From contig JALLAZ010000802.1 of NCBI GenBank assembly GCA_036939755.1, forward strand, positions 1 through 21,654: 21,654 nucleotides of DNA. Direction: 5' to 3'. The DNA is from Stephanodiscus triporus (lineage: Eukaryota > Bacillariophyta > Thalassiosirophyceae > Thalassiosirales > Thalassiosiraceae). Below are positions 10,196-19,408 of the stretch, piece after piece. The position numbers and the translations under genes are program-made. Position 1 is the first letter of the stretch. Each line of letters opens with the position of its first letter. The notes beneath the pieces were generated by a model, which saw only the letters and a list, made by a program, of their open reading frames with translations, searched no databases and had not been told where the DNA came from.

Positions 10196-11748
10196 CTATA
10201 ACACAGTCACGTTCACCCCGGACACTCGCTTAAGACGAAATTTTGCCTTCTGTGTGACCGAACAGTCGGCTAGTTTCAACTCTCTCAAGCTCTTCAGATG
10301 TTGCAAATGATCCACACCCTCGTCCGAAATGTGCTTGGCAAATCGGAGATTTAGGCTCTCCAAGGATTTTATTTTGGACAAGTAGTACATGCCTCTGTCG
10401 GTCAACTTATCCCATCCCACGAGCGTGAGATGCTTCAAACTTCGAAGTTCGGACAGCTGTCTCGCTCCCTCATCAGTGAAGTTGGAGCTGTCCCAACAGC
10501 TTAGTTCAAGTGATGCGAGCTCATGTAGATGCTGAAGGTAATTTAGACTTCGATCAGTTAGATTTTCACAGTGAGTTATACGCAGTGATCGCAATCGACC
10601 TAAGCCGCAAACGACCTTGAGGCCATTGTCCGTAAGGCACTCTCCCGCTCCTCGTTCCAACTCCAGGGATTCTAGTTTGCGCATGTTAGAGAAATGCACA
10701 AGACCCATACCCGTAACATTCAATCGAGTTGCGATGACAAGTGACCGGAGAGATTGCATTCCTGATATTGTGGCGAGCATGCTGTCTGTGACCACGGGTG
10801 TGCTCTTCTTATTAGGAGTGTTGAGCATGCCATCTATGGAAAGATTTTGCAATCTATCAAGGTTGCCAAGGAAGGCCAGGGATGTCAAATTTTTGCTGCA
10901 TTCAGCATAGGATGAGGTTTCGTTAGCTTGGAACCTAGACCAAAATGAGGTAAACTCAACACCCAATATGCAACTTACCAATGCAAAAAGTACAACTCCT
11001 TCAGATCTCTCAACCTCCCCAGTTGATTGAATCCATCGTCGGTCAATTGCGAGCATCCAACGCAGTTGAGGCGCGTGACGTGCTGCAAAGAGGGGATGTA
11101 CCGCGACAATTCCTCGTCGGTAATGCACGATGGGAGCCCCACCTCGATTTCCAGGTGTCTCATTTCATGGAGCAGTTCGAGCCAAGCCACGGTCAAATTC
11201 TGGCACCGTCCGAAGCTCACTTTTGTTGCCTTCCCAAGATAATCCTTGAAGAGGAAAATCTCCAACTCAGAATTGGTGATATCCCGTGGGAAATCGATGA
11301 CTCCCTCCCTTCCGCACCATATCCGCGCCAGGTGATCGTGATCAAGGCGCTTCTTCCTCGCCCAATCTTCCCACGGGCACTTGTCCAGATTGAGGGTCAG
11401 GTGTCCCGTCAGGGCGGGGTTGAGCGTGACGGCCCGGGGTATGCCCAGGGACGCGAGTCGCAGGTTCATGACGTCGTCGCACCTCAGGTACTTCGATACG
11501 TTCGTCCAGATATCGATTTGAAAGCTGGTGAACGGATTCCCCCCCCCGTTGTAGACGCTTATCGCCGACTTGTTGGATTTGACGCGACGACTGCGCTCCC
11601 GTCGGGTTTCCCCGCGGCAAGGACGGCGTTGTTGATCATCGGCCGGTTTCCTGCGGAAGAGGCGGAAGAGGAAACCGAAACAGGACGGTCGTGGCGACGG
11701 CGACGGCGGCGGCGCCGACGATGAGGAGGAGGAGGTGGAGGACGACAT
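10196..11748 (-). CDS. F-box / leucine-rich repeat protein
   Basis: This is likely the substrate-recognition subunit of an SCF-type ubiquitin ligase. Exon 1 (11748-10979) and exon 2 (10895-10196) join in phase 2 to give 489 residues. The ATG at 11748 was chosen because the frame further upstream is low-complexity and starts only at GTG. Residues 1-60 are Ser/Pro- then Arg-rich. Residues about 75-110, with FQIDIWTNVSKYLRCDDVMN, match an F-box, the Skp1-binding helix bundle. The rest is a run of cysteine-containing-type LRRs, repeating patterns such as LTDDGFNQLGRL, LTDNGLKVVCGL, LTDRSLNYLQHL, FTDEGARQLSEL, LTDRGMYYLSKI and ISDEGVDHLQHL. The splice restores the pattern ELYFLHC-KNLTSL, strong support for the intron. 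No damage was seen. No target can be named; FBXL-like or AMN1-like are the nearest relatives. Confidence 0.85.
10896..10978 (-). other. Intron in the F-box/LRR gene
   Basis: On the minus strand it begins GTAAGTTG and ends GAATGCAG, 83 nt. The frame changes across it, and only splicing restores a continuous leucine-rich repeat (HC/KNLTSL). Confidence 0.85.
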
Positions 11749-11876
11749 GGACGGGAGGTGATGTACCACCACGGACAACAGAAGACTGGGCACTACTCCT
11801 GGACGACACGGTGACAGCCAGACCGTAAATTTGTAAAATACTACAGTGCCCAGTACAATTGTCCCGCGGTTCGGAA

Positions 11877-11938
11877 GTGGGTTTTTTCCCACCTCCCCCG
11901 GGATATTTCCCACTTTCCCCGGGAAAAATCTTTTTTTT
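11877..11938. promoter_or_regulatory. CCCGGGA-rich inverted motifs upstream of the F-box gene
   Basis: About 130-190 nt upstream of the F-box start, GTGGG-TTTTTT-CCCAC forms a 5-bp hairpin. CCCCGGGATATTTCCC and CCCCGGGAAAAATC then repeat the same core, with TTTCCC arms in opposite orientation. Position fits promoter or 5' UTR elements; function is inferred from location only. Confidence 0.3.
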
Positions 11939-12598
11939 CCCCGCCATATGATTCCTACCGTGGAGCCTCTACAGAAGTACGCGGAAGAGGAGGAGCAGCG
12001 GCTAACCATAATATTTCCGCCCCCGCCCGCCCCGGCCGGATCCGACGCCCTCCCCCTCCATTGCCCATCGTCCGGAGTCGACGCCCTTCGCGCAGTTGCC
12101 CCCTCATGACCCCATCGACCATCCACCATCTCGGCGCCGCTTCCCCCTGACCGCCACAGCCGCCACGACACGTCGATTCCATCACACCATCGTCGACGAT
12201 GGTCATCAACCGCCGACGCCGCCTTTTCGTCTTTTCCCCGTCCCTCCGATGTTCGAACTCACTTCTTTTGGTGGCCGAGAATGGCGCGGCGACCGCGGCG
12301 GCGACCACCACCCCCCTCCCACCACGGCAACGGGAGGGCTGCGACGAAGGACTGCCGATCGCGTGAATGCCGGGGAGGTTGTCTCGACGTACCACGGTGG
12401 CGGAGACGTGGCCTTGGACTGTGGTGACGACGCGAAAAATGCGTGAGGCGGATGATGGGCGACCATATCGATCCTATTGCCGCCGGGGGGATGTGGTGAC
12501 AACGGCGGACGGCACATGTTTGCTCGTTGTTGTCGTCCTCCTCCGACTACGCGAACGAATATGCAACGATCGCTAACACCACGACTGCCGCGATATTG

Positions 12599-13762
12599 AT
12601 GACTGCCGCGAATGCGAATGGACGACAACGACGGAGCGGCGGACGTCGTCGTCGACAGCGGTCGGATATGCCTGTGCGCGCTGTCGGGGATGTCCACCAT
12701 TCACGATGTGAATCGGTACCGCGCGGCGGGGGTGGGGATGTGCCTCATCGGCGAATCGCTCATGAGGTCGACAGACCCGCGCGGCGGCAATACGCGGGCC
12801 GTGCCTCGATCCCGCCGTCTGCCACCGCCGCATTTGCCGCAGCGCGTCGCGGTCATCATCGTCGGGAGGGGGGCGCGGGCGGGGCGTACACCGTGGGGAC
12901 GAGGATCGTCAAGGTCTGCGGATTGACGAATCCGGCGGACGCGATCGCGGCGTGTCGGGCGGGGGCGAATCTGATAGGCGTGATCTTCGCGGAGAAGAGC
13001 GGGAGGAGGGCGACGGTCGAATCCGCGATCGAGATCGTTCGGGTCGTGAGGGAATTCGGCGAGAGGGACGATCGCGTCGATCTCGTCGACAACGACGATG
13101 ACGACGACGACGACCGCGCGTTTGGGGGGGAGGGGGGGACCGCCGCGCTATCGGCTTTGGTCGTCAGAGCAAGTGCGCTGGAACGCGCCTCCCGACGTCT
13201 GCTTGTCGTGGGGGTGTTCCAGAACCAGCCGTCGGATTATGTCAGGGACGTCGTTCGACGGTGCGGATTGGACATGATCCAGCTGCACGGGAGCGAGGGC
13301 ATGGAGGCCGCGAACTGGAAGAATTATGGCGTGCCCGCCATACGAGTCGTGGACATCGAGCTCGGGGCCGACGACGACCGTGACCGCAGGGGGGGAGAAG
13401 AGGGAGTGGCGAGGTCCTCCTCCTCGAAAATCGCCGCCGCCATCCTGGGGAGGTTGACGTCGGATCCGTTCACGATCTTGCTGGACACGTCGATCAAGGG
13501 AGATTCGCGCGGCGGTGGAGGCACGGGCGTGGCGTTCGATTGGACGATCGCTGAATTGATACAGAACATGGGACTGCCCGTCATAGTCGCCGGCGGTCTC
13601 ACGCCCGACAACGTCGCCGACGCGGTGATGAGGGTCAGGCCGTGGGGCGTGGACGTGGCGGGGGGCGTGGAGGCGAGAGCGGGGGTGAAGGATCACGACA
13701 AGGTGCGACGGTTCGTGGGCAGGGTGAGGACGGGGGCCGCCGAGGCCGATAAGGGCTTTTGA
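12599..13762 (+). CDS. trpF: Phosphoribosylanthranilate isomerase (PRAI)
   Basis: PRAI catalyses the Amadori rearrangement of N-(5-phosphoribosyl)anthranilate in tryptophan synthesis. The frame is open to a TGA at 13762. PRAI homology starts near 12905 with RIVKVCGLTNPADAI, whose Cys is the catalytic base. It continues GANLIGVIFAEKSGRRAT, LLVVGVFQNQP, LDMIQLHGSE and ILLDTSIKGDSRGGGGTG (first Asp the usual general acid), then PVIVAGGLTPDNV and GVDVAGGVEARAGVKDHDKV. Normally the last is SSGVE, so the serine pair is Ala-Gly here. Two loops are expanded, an Asp-rich one (about 13070-13140) and ELGADDDRDRRGGEEG (about 13360-13430), making the domain about 285 residues instead of about 200. The first in-frame ATG is 12599, but the residues before 12900 are not PRAI-like. 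The true protein may be the second half of an IGPS-PRAI fusion. DNA is very GC-rich. Confidence 0.85.
   Translation: MTAANANGRQRRSGGRRRRQRSDMPVRAVGDVHHSRCESVPRGGGGDVPHRRIAHEVDRPARRQYAGRASIPPSATAAFAAARRGHHRREGGAGGAYTVGTRIVKVCGLTNPADAIAACRAGANLIGVIFAEKSGRRATVESAIEIVRVVREFGERDDRVDLVDNDDDDDDDRAFGGEGGTAALSALVVRASALERASRRLLVVGVFQNQPSDYVRDVVRRCGLDMIQLHGSEGMEAANWKNYGVPAIRVVDIELGADDDRDRRGGEEGVARSSSSKIAAAILGRLTSDPFTILLDTSIKGDSRGGGGTGVAFDWTIAELIQNMGLPVIVAGGLTPDNVADAVMRVRPWGVDVAGGVEARAGVKDHDKVRRFVGRVRTGAAEADKGF
12612..12782 (+). pseudogene. trpC: Indole-3-glycerol-phosphate synthase C-terminal end
   Basis: In one plus-strand frame, ICLCALSGMSTIHDVNRYRA and GVGMCLIGESLMRSTDP match the last two beta/alpha units of IGPS, which makes indole-glycerol phosphate for tryptophan synthesis. 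The usual forms are ALSGI-T-DV-RYRAAGV and LVGESLMR-DP. Two adjacent TGA codons at 12597-12602 close this frame upstream, and no earlier part of IGPS (CdRP-binding loop, NNRDL strand) could be found with confidence. The downstream PRAI lies in another frame. A stretch in the third frame, AAIRGPCLDPAV (from about 12783), may be the continuation of the IGPS end. In stramenopiles I recall IGPS and PRAI being fused. If so, this is a fusion broken by truncation and at least one frameshift, or an exon whose upstream partners I cannot see. Confidence 0.65.
13086..13118 (+). repeat. GAC/GAT trinucleotide tract inside trpF
   Basis: A run of GAC and GAT codons encodes a block of aspartates within a predicted surface loop of the PRAI barrel. 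It is in frame and looks like replication-slippage growth of a loop. Confidence 0.7.
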
Positions 13763-14663
13763 TCGCTTTTTGTGTATCCGATGGAAAGTATGAACGATTC
13801 CCCATTCCTCTTGGCCTGATCGGTGCCTTAAATATGACTTGCCACCTTTCGGCAGGATGTAAACCAACTGTCTAAGCGGGGCATGTCACGATAGCTAAAG
13901 TTGACATAAGTTTCTTGAAACGATTGGCAGATGCCGATTTATAAAAAGAATTGTCAATGTTCCGTTGATATTATCCGCTTTTTTGCGTCCTGCGCCGCCT
14001 TATCAAACTCAAGCGAGTAGCAGAATGGGGTGATGTCCAGAAATGAATATGCCAACGCGAGGAGACATGAGTAGCATATCATGTCCAATCGGGCATCGGC
14101 CCACGACAGCTATCGTATATTTCACACCCCGCCGCCACTCGATCCTCCTCCGCCGTCCCCCGGGGAGGACAACGTCTGGTAAATGATCGAGTCGAACAAA
14201 GACGACGGGGAGGGGGCCACGTCCGGCGGGCCGCATTGTCGTCGACGGGCTGGACGTCGTCCTTGCCCCCTGCGGCCCCGGGGGGAGGAGACGGGGGTTC
14301 GTGGGGGATGATCGCGCGCCTCCACCCTCCATATCTTCAACCCAGGCTCCGAACCGACGTCGTCGCTCCAGTTGAAACCTCAGAACCCTCGGCTATTGAT
14401 CCGCGGCGGAGCCCCTTCACCCAACAGGATCATTGATCCTGATGGATTTCCGCCATTGTTCTGTGGGAAAGGATTTATAAGAATTCGTTTGAGGGGTCTC
14501 AATACATTCTAACGTATGTAGAGACATACTACCAGACTCTACATACGATGTAACAGAACCATGGAAGAGACCGCGAAAGCGACTGACCAAAAAATTTAGA
14601 GTACGGTTTTTCATCGTACGGAAACCATACCCCTCCTAGAAAATCTCGTCGCTAGAAGAAGAA
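13763..14663. other. Intergenic spacer with two hairpins
   Basis: About 900 nt without a supportable gene. Minus-strand frames at 14009-14332 and 14122-14340 are low-complexity, start at non-ATG codons in part, and match nothing. A short palindrome, CAGGATCA-T-TGATCCTG, lies at 14425-14441, and a larger stem-loop is listed separately. The base composition shifts from GC-rich (trpF side) to AT-rich (right side) across this gap. Confidence 0.5.
14513..14547. repeat. Perfect 11-bp stem-loop
   Basis: CGTATGTAGAG at 14513-14523 and CTCTACATACG at 14537-14547 are exact reverse complements around a 13-nt loop. It lies about 115 nt upstream of the next gene's start, so it could act in the promoter or 5' UTR or be a small mobile-element scar. 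Confidence 0.8.
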
Positions 14664-14843
14664 ATGGAAGATAAGAAAATTCCAGTCGAAGAATATTCTT
14701 CAATAACCTCAACGACAGCCACCTGTCGAAGGATTTGTGAATCGGCCCTTCACACTAGCAATGGTTCTCATCCCGAAAACCAAAAGTTGGAGAGCAGCAT
14801 TGCTGCTGTCAATATCATCGGCCATGATGGTCATGATGAGGAG

Positions 14844-14926
14844 GTAAGTTATGTAATTATTACCTACATCATGCTCTCTTCATATATTCATCTTATATAC
14901 ATATGCGATCACATCAACCATCCAAG
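14844..14926 (+). other. Intron with tandem NAGNAG acceptor
   Basis: The donor GTAAGT follows codon GAG. The acceptor is CCAAGAAG, so splicing after 14926 or after 14929 both keep the frame and differ by one lysine. The frame before and after differs, which supports the intron. Confidence 0.65.
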
Positions 14927-16131
14927 AAGCAAAGGCTTGGTAGCAGAAAAGTATCAGAAGATGACAACGATGCCATCATTGATGCTGAGATGGAGGAAGA
15001 GCCAATGCCAGCACTACCTCAACTCACCCCTCCCACAGCTATTCAGCCATATTATCAAATGAGTGAGAAACTTGTCGTCTTTGACAAATACTGGACAAAA
15101 GAATGGCAGTATTATGCATACCTGTCGAAGATACCAGGCAGTCGTTGCCACCAATTCTACTTGGCCAATGATGAAGTAGCACGGTTCCTAAAGGCAATAT
15201 TGAAGGACAATAGCAAGTTCTCTTATTTACCAAGGAGGTTGGATGGTAATGTCATACTGGATACTCATCCAGAGTATTCTACAGTATCTCCTATCCCAGA
15301 CGGCAACGTCTTCCGTGTCGTGTTGGGTAACTATGCTTCCCCACTTCAGCATGGTGGACCTATATTTGACGAGAATGGAAATGGATCATGCTTCACCATG
15401 GTTCAACTTCAGAATGCCATTAGCTCCATCAATCCAGGGCAAAGTCTTCTTTCTATCAACTACTCCGATGACACAAACGAGTTTGGAAAAGATCTCTGCA
15501 CCGAACGTGATTTCATTGATAAGCTTGAAAAGGATGATGTAGATCATCTAAACCTTCTTCGAACAATCACGATGATGTGGGTAATGATCAATGCATTCAA
15601 TAGAGTGTACAGCGAGTTCCGAGTGATGATCTACGGAAAAAATCCAAGAAACTACTGGAACATCATTCTTCATTATGCACATCTTCTATTCAAAGAGAAA
15701 CACTTGCCATCGGAATTCAAGTTGATGTTATTTTTTCACCTCACTTTTGTTCTGTTATTCACAAGGATTGTTCTTACGATCGAAAAGAAAGCATGGATTC
15801 TGCCGTTGCAGAGTTTATTGGCACAAAAGATTGCACCTACTTCCGTGATACTGACTTCATCAGATATCACCATGAATCCAAATCAGAAGTTAACGATGTT
15901 TTCGTTGATTTTTATCGAAGTTATTCGAAAGAGGAACGCATCTACACAAAGCTCGGCAGTTTTTCTCCTGGTCTAGTTCCCGAGTGCATCTTTTCATATT
16001 TCACCGATTGGAAGAAGCAAGTCGCTGAGTATGCCTGTTCCAAGTTTGATTGTTGCATTGCTCCATCTGATATTACCATCCAGCACATGGCTTCTTACCA
16101 CGGTCACAGAGGTGCTCTTGCATCATCTTCT

Positions 16132-16605
16132 AGCCGTTTGTTGATAAATGATGCCAAATGGAACACTAGATTTGTGGCCGTGAAGGAATTCATCAAGACC
16201 AACGGGAGAGAGCCCAAATTGTTGTGTCTTGATGTATATGAAAAGAGACTTGCCAAATGGATTAGTAAAAACAAAAATTGTGGAGGCCATAGTGAGAATT
16301 AGCTCAGACAAGAATTACCTGAAATGTTTGAGATGGATGGGGCTAGCAAACATTTGTTAATAAATGATGCCAAATGGAACGCTAAATTTGCGGACGTGAA
16401 GGAATTCATCAAGACCAATGTGAGAGAGCCCATATTGTTGAGTCTTGATGTATATGAAAAGAGACTTGCTGAATGGATTAATAGAAACAAAAATTGTGGA
16501 GGCAATCGTGAGAATCAGCTCAGACAAGAATTACCTCAAATCTTCGAAACAAACGGTTGCTATGATGCCAAATGGAACGCTAAATTTGTGGTCGTCAATG
16601 AGCCG
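16132..16605 (+). repeat. Tandem HA-like coding repeats, two full and one partial
   Basis: GATGCCAAATGGAAC starts near 16150, 16366 and 16564, giving periods of 216 and 198 nt, both multiples of three. Copy 2 matches copy 1 closely through YEKRL, NKNCGG and the linker LRQELP. Copy 3 diverges after about 40 nt. At the linker, copy 1 has AATTAGCTCAGACAAG and copy 2 has AATCAGCTCAGACAAG, so the stop in copy 1 is a single C-to-T change relative to its own sister. Confidence 0.9.
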
Positions 16606-16810
16606 AGACCTCCGTGCCGTCTGTCCATCATTCATAGTCTAGTAAGATTAGGGCATTACAACCGAGCACACAAGTGTCAGCGTGGGAGTCAAGTTCCAGG
16701 GTGGTCTCACCAGTGAACTTTAGTTTAGAATTAATATCAGTAATAAAACGAGTAGGGTCAACAAGTTCTGGAGGGTCGTGATGATGGAGTTGTACATTGT
16801 GTCCACCCTA

Positions 16811-17390
16811 TCACGCCCAAAATGATAGGCATCCTTGTGTCATATTAAGATCAGATTGAGACATAAAACCAAGTGTCACATGAGCTTTCTTGTCTTTATG
16901 AGTTAATGTTTGATGGTTTGAATGGCAGAATAAATCAACTTGTGGGTAATTGGGCTTCATCTTCATAGGATTCAAATAATCCGAACTCTTCTTCATAGAA
17001 TTGCCACCACCTTTCACCCTCTTTGCTGTAGTTATCGGATCAATCCTAGCTACTTCCTTCGCACCCTTCATTTCCATCTCCATCGCCATTGGCTTCCTCT
17101 TTTATCAGCCGTCATATTCTCAATTGCCTTTTTTTTCAACCACACCATCATCATCAATAGAGTAATCAAAATTTCCATGATTTGGGGGGGAGGGTGGCCT
17201 AGCAGCAACTTCTGCATATGTCTCCTCTTCGTTGAACTTGGGTCTCCTCTTTGTTGGACTTGGCTAAGACATCGTAGTAATTTTTATTTTCTTTTTTTTG
17301 GTTGGGCTCGACACTTTTCTTGCTGTTGCTGTTGGTAGTGTTTTTTTCTTTAACATTCTTGTTGAATTGGATCTTGACTGCTCATGGTTT
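16811..17390 (-). pseudogene. Decayed coding region of unknown origin
   Basis: Minus-strand text reads as protein in pieces: KNVKEKNTTNSNSKKSVEPN (about 17360-17300), then in another frame FNEEETYAEVAARPPSPPNH and YSIDDDGVVEKK (about 17240-17130), then AIENMTADKR. An ATG-started frame (17089-16811) follows with MKMKPNYPQVDLFCHSNHQ and a stop at 16811. At least two frame changes are needed. The Cys/His-containing end may be a broken zinc knuckle, which would fit a mobile element, but no family could be named. It is not the missing C-terminal helicase lobe of the SNF2 gene, since none of that lobe's motifs appear. Confidence 0.4.
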
Positions 17391-18229
17391 TTTTTAATTC
17401 GAGACAGTTGTCCTTCCATTTACAATGGCAATGATTGTTGAAGCATGTAATGTCATTACTGAAGTTGCTGCCTCTTTTCCGTGTCGTCCAAAGGTTGGTA
17501 TAATACGCGACGATCGTCAGCACCACTGCTTACAGAAGCAATCGTATCCTTCGTCGAGAGACAGAAGCCATTTATATCAAAAGTAGACTCCTTGAGTTCC
17601 TTCTTTGCCTCTGGCTTTTGGTCCTCCTCCGCGTCACGTGAAACCGTCTTACCAGCATCCTCTGCATGACCCAAAAATGTCACTTCGGACTTCTTGATTG
17701 CCTCTTGGCATTCTGGGCATTTCCCAGTAGGCTCGCGAGTCCTGGATAGGGTGTGCATGCACGATAGAATGCACTCGTCACAAAACTTGTGAGCGCAGGG
17801 TGTGAGAGCAATATCTTTCTCTCCGGTCGGCTCAAGGCAGACCGGGCACTCAATATTCTCCAAGACTCCCTCGTGGAATAATAATACTGTGTCCCTCATC
17901 CTTGCTTAGGCTGATGGACGTGCTTTTGCGATGGCTTCATGGAATACATCTGCCCTAGTTGTACTCTGATTCTTCTTTTTCTTCTTCTTCTTTTGCCACA
18001 TTTCTTTCCCAAGCTGCTCGTGAAGCTGACGGACCTTCTTCTGTTGTTGTTCAAGCGTAAGGATCTCGTTGAGATTGTGGAGCGAATCCAAGTTAACGAG
18101 GCTTGCATGGGCACATGCCATGCGTGCAGAAGACATCATACCTTGCAAGTCCATAAACTTGCTTAGAACAGATGCAGGTGACTCATTTCGCAGCTCAGTA
18201 AAATGCTATGTGTTGCGTAGCTCGATGTG

Positions 18230-18306
18230 CTAAAATAGAAATATGAATTAAGGTGTTAGGACACATTATGACGAGACGGATATAAACACATTCCAATAGT
18301 GCTTAC
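18230..18306 (-). other. Intron retained in the SNF2-RING pseudogene
   Basis: On the minus strand it begins GTAAGC after KKIYE and ends TATTTTAG before HIELRN, 77 nt, phase 0. The frame changes across it as splicing requires. Confidence 0.8.
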
Positions 18307-19145
18307 CTCATAGATTTTCTTCTCAGCTTCAGATCCGAAAGGGAGTACCAAGGTTTCGACATTCCGAGGCGGGAGTGACACCAGAGCATCTCCATTGTTC
18401 AGTGTTTGCACCTTGGAGTGTCTGATAACCATACGAGAGAGGAGGGAACGCAGGACGTTCAACACATAACAATTGCGTTCACTGTAGGGTGATGAGATGT
18501 TTTGTTCCCAGAAGTCAGGTCGACAAAACTCCGGCACACGGAGAAATCGAAGCTGTCCGTACAGATCGGCAAGAGAATGTCCGACCGGTGTACCAGTGAC
18601 GCAGTAGCGGTGGGTCGATGAGAGCTGTGCAAGGGAGAGCTTCACGCGCTCGCCGGTGTTGTTGTAATGACTTTTGTCGAGGAAAATGCGGTGAAAATGT
18701 ATAGCTCGTAGCTTGCTCAAGAGAGACCCTTGTTTGCCAGTGGGCTGTGACATGATAAAGGTTGAAACAATAACTGTGTCTTTGGACGCGATCTCTGCAG
18801 CTGACTCGATCTCGTCATTGTGAAGAGTGATGAATGACATCCAGGGTGCAAATTGTTCAATTTCGCCTGCCCACTGTGGACAGAGCGTCATAGGAGCCAC
18901 AACTAATGTTGCATTAGAGAGGTAGGTGCGAGTCGGACGCGAGCTGAGGATGTCGGCCACAGACGGAGGAGGCACGTAGGCTGGATGACCAATCTGTGCT
19001 ACATGTTCTCGAGGCAGAACCCAATTTTCAAGCCGCGGAGGATTAGCCACGATCAGTGACAAGGCTATGACCGTCTTGCCCAGACCCATTTCAGACCCAA
19101 GGATGGCAGCTGAAGGGAAGGAATCCCCGCCAAGTTTAGAGGTAT

Positions 19146-19244
19146 CTGCAAAGGTAGAGTTGGGTCAGGTCAAAGTGGTTGAATTAAAAACAATGGCAAC
19201 GATGCCCAATATGCCGAGATAAGACAAAACCAGAAGAAACTTAC
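19146..19244 (-). other. Second intron retained in the SNF2-RING pseudogene
   Basis: It begins GTAAGTTTC and ends TTTGCAG, 99 nt, phase 1. Joining gives DQK-DTSKLGGDSFPSAAIL leading straight into the Walker A motif. Confidence 0.85.
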
Positions 19245-19408
19245 CTTTTTGGTCAACATCCGAGCTGTAATTAAAGATGTCCATAACAAGCGATCCAGTC
19301 AATTCGCAGTAGTAGTATACGCTGCCATCACCACCGCCAAGCCCTCTCCTTCTTGACCACAGCTCGCCACTCGAGTCCATTCCAGTGAGATTGCACTCTA
19401 GGTTGTCA

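Larger units (their letters stand above)
14664..16716 (+). pseudogene. Unrecognised gene with C-terminal helicase-associated-like repeats
   Basis: Exon 1 is 14664-14843 (60 codons from ATG, Ser/Thr-rich). A GTAAGT donor at 14844 joins an acceptor at 14926 (or 14929), leading into KQRLGSRKVSEDD. The body, with FDKYWTKEWQYYAYLSKIPG, FLKAILKDNSKFSYLP and TMMWVMINAFNRVYSEFRVM, belongs to no family I recognise. At 15720/15721 the frame changes: EFK must be followed by VDVIFSPHFCSVIHKDCSY in another frame, so one base appears missing. From about 16140, DAKWNTRFVAVKEFIKTNGR and YEKRLAKWI resemble a short helicase-associated (HA) repeat, common in diatom proteins. A TAG at 16300-16302 ends the frame, but a second HA-like copy continues in the same frame, and a third starts and stops near 16605. 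Codons are AT-rich, unlike trpF. It may be host-derived or from an unknown mobile element. Confidence 0.6.
17456..19380 (-). pseudogene. SNF2-RING (SHPRH/RAD5-like) ATPase, truncated and disrupted
   Basis: The parent family couples a SNF2 DNA translocase to a RING ubiquitin ligase in post-replication repair. Exon A (19380-19245) has ELWSRRRGLGGGDGSVYYY. Exon B (19145-18307) has the Walker A end SEMGLGKTVIALSLI, motif Ia LVVAPMTLCPQW, motif II as LDKSH (normally DExH; the codon at 18673-18675 is AAA) and motif III TGTPVGHSL. Exon C (18229-17456) has FMDLQGMMSSARMACAHASL, a Lys-rich coil, and the C3HC4 RING: IECPVCLEP, TPCAHKFCDECIL, CPECQ. Exon C contains a TAG at 18206-18208 (RNT-stop-HFTELRNESPAS) and a TAA at 17906-17908 (ARPSA-stop-ARMRD), both in frame. 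Text ends KRQQLQ at a TAA (17456-17458) and the C-terminal helicase lobe is missing. The N-terminus is also absent, replaced by the palindrome cluster. Introns survive, so this is a decayed genomic copy, not a retrocopy. Confidence 0.85.

Noticed and set aside
10981..11724. Plus-strand ORF of 247 residues.
   Set aside because: It is a shadow of the F-box/LRR gene, which has an intron and clear family motifs on the other strand.
11749..12171. Upstream extension of the F-box frame giving a 398-residue first exon.
   Set aside because: The extension starts at GTG, is low-complexity and contains the CCCGGGA motifs; the ATG at 11748 is the better start.
13148..13867. Minus-strand ORF of 239 residues.
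   Set aside because: It is antisense to the PRAI coding region in GC-rich DNA, where long shadow frames are expected.
15720..15765. A 45-nt GTTGATG...CACAAG intron to explain the frame change in the HA-repeat gene.
   Set aside because: Its length is a multiple of three, so removing it does not repair the frame, and the stretch itself reads as good protein in the new frame.
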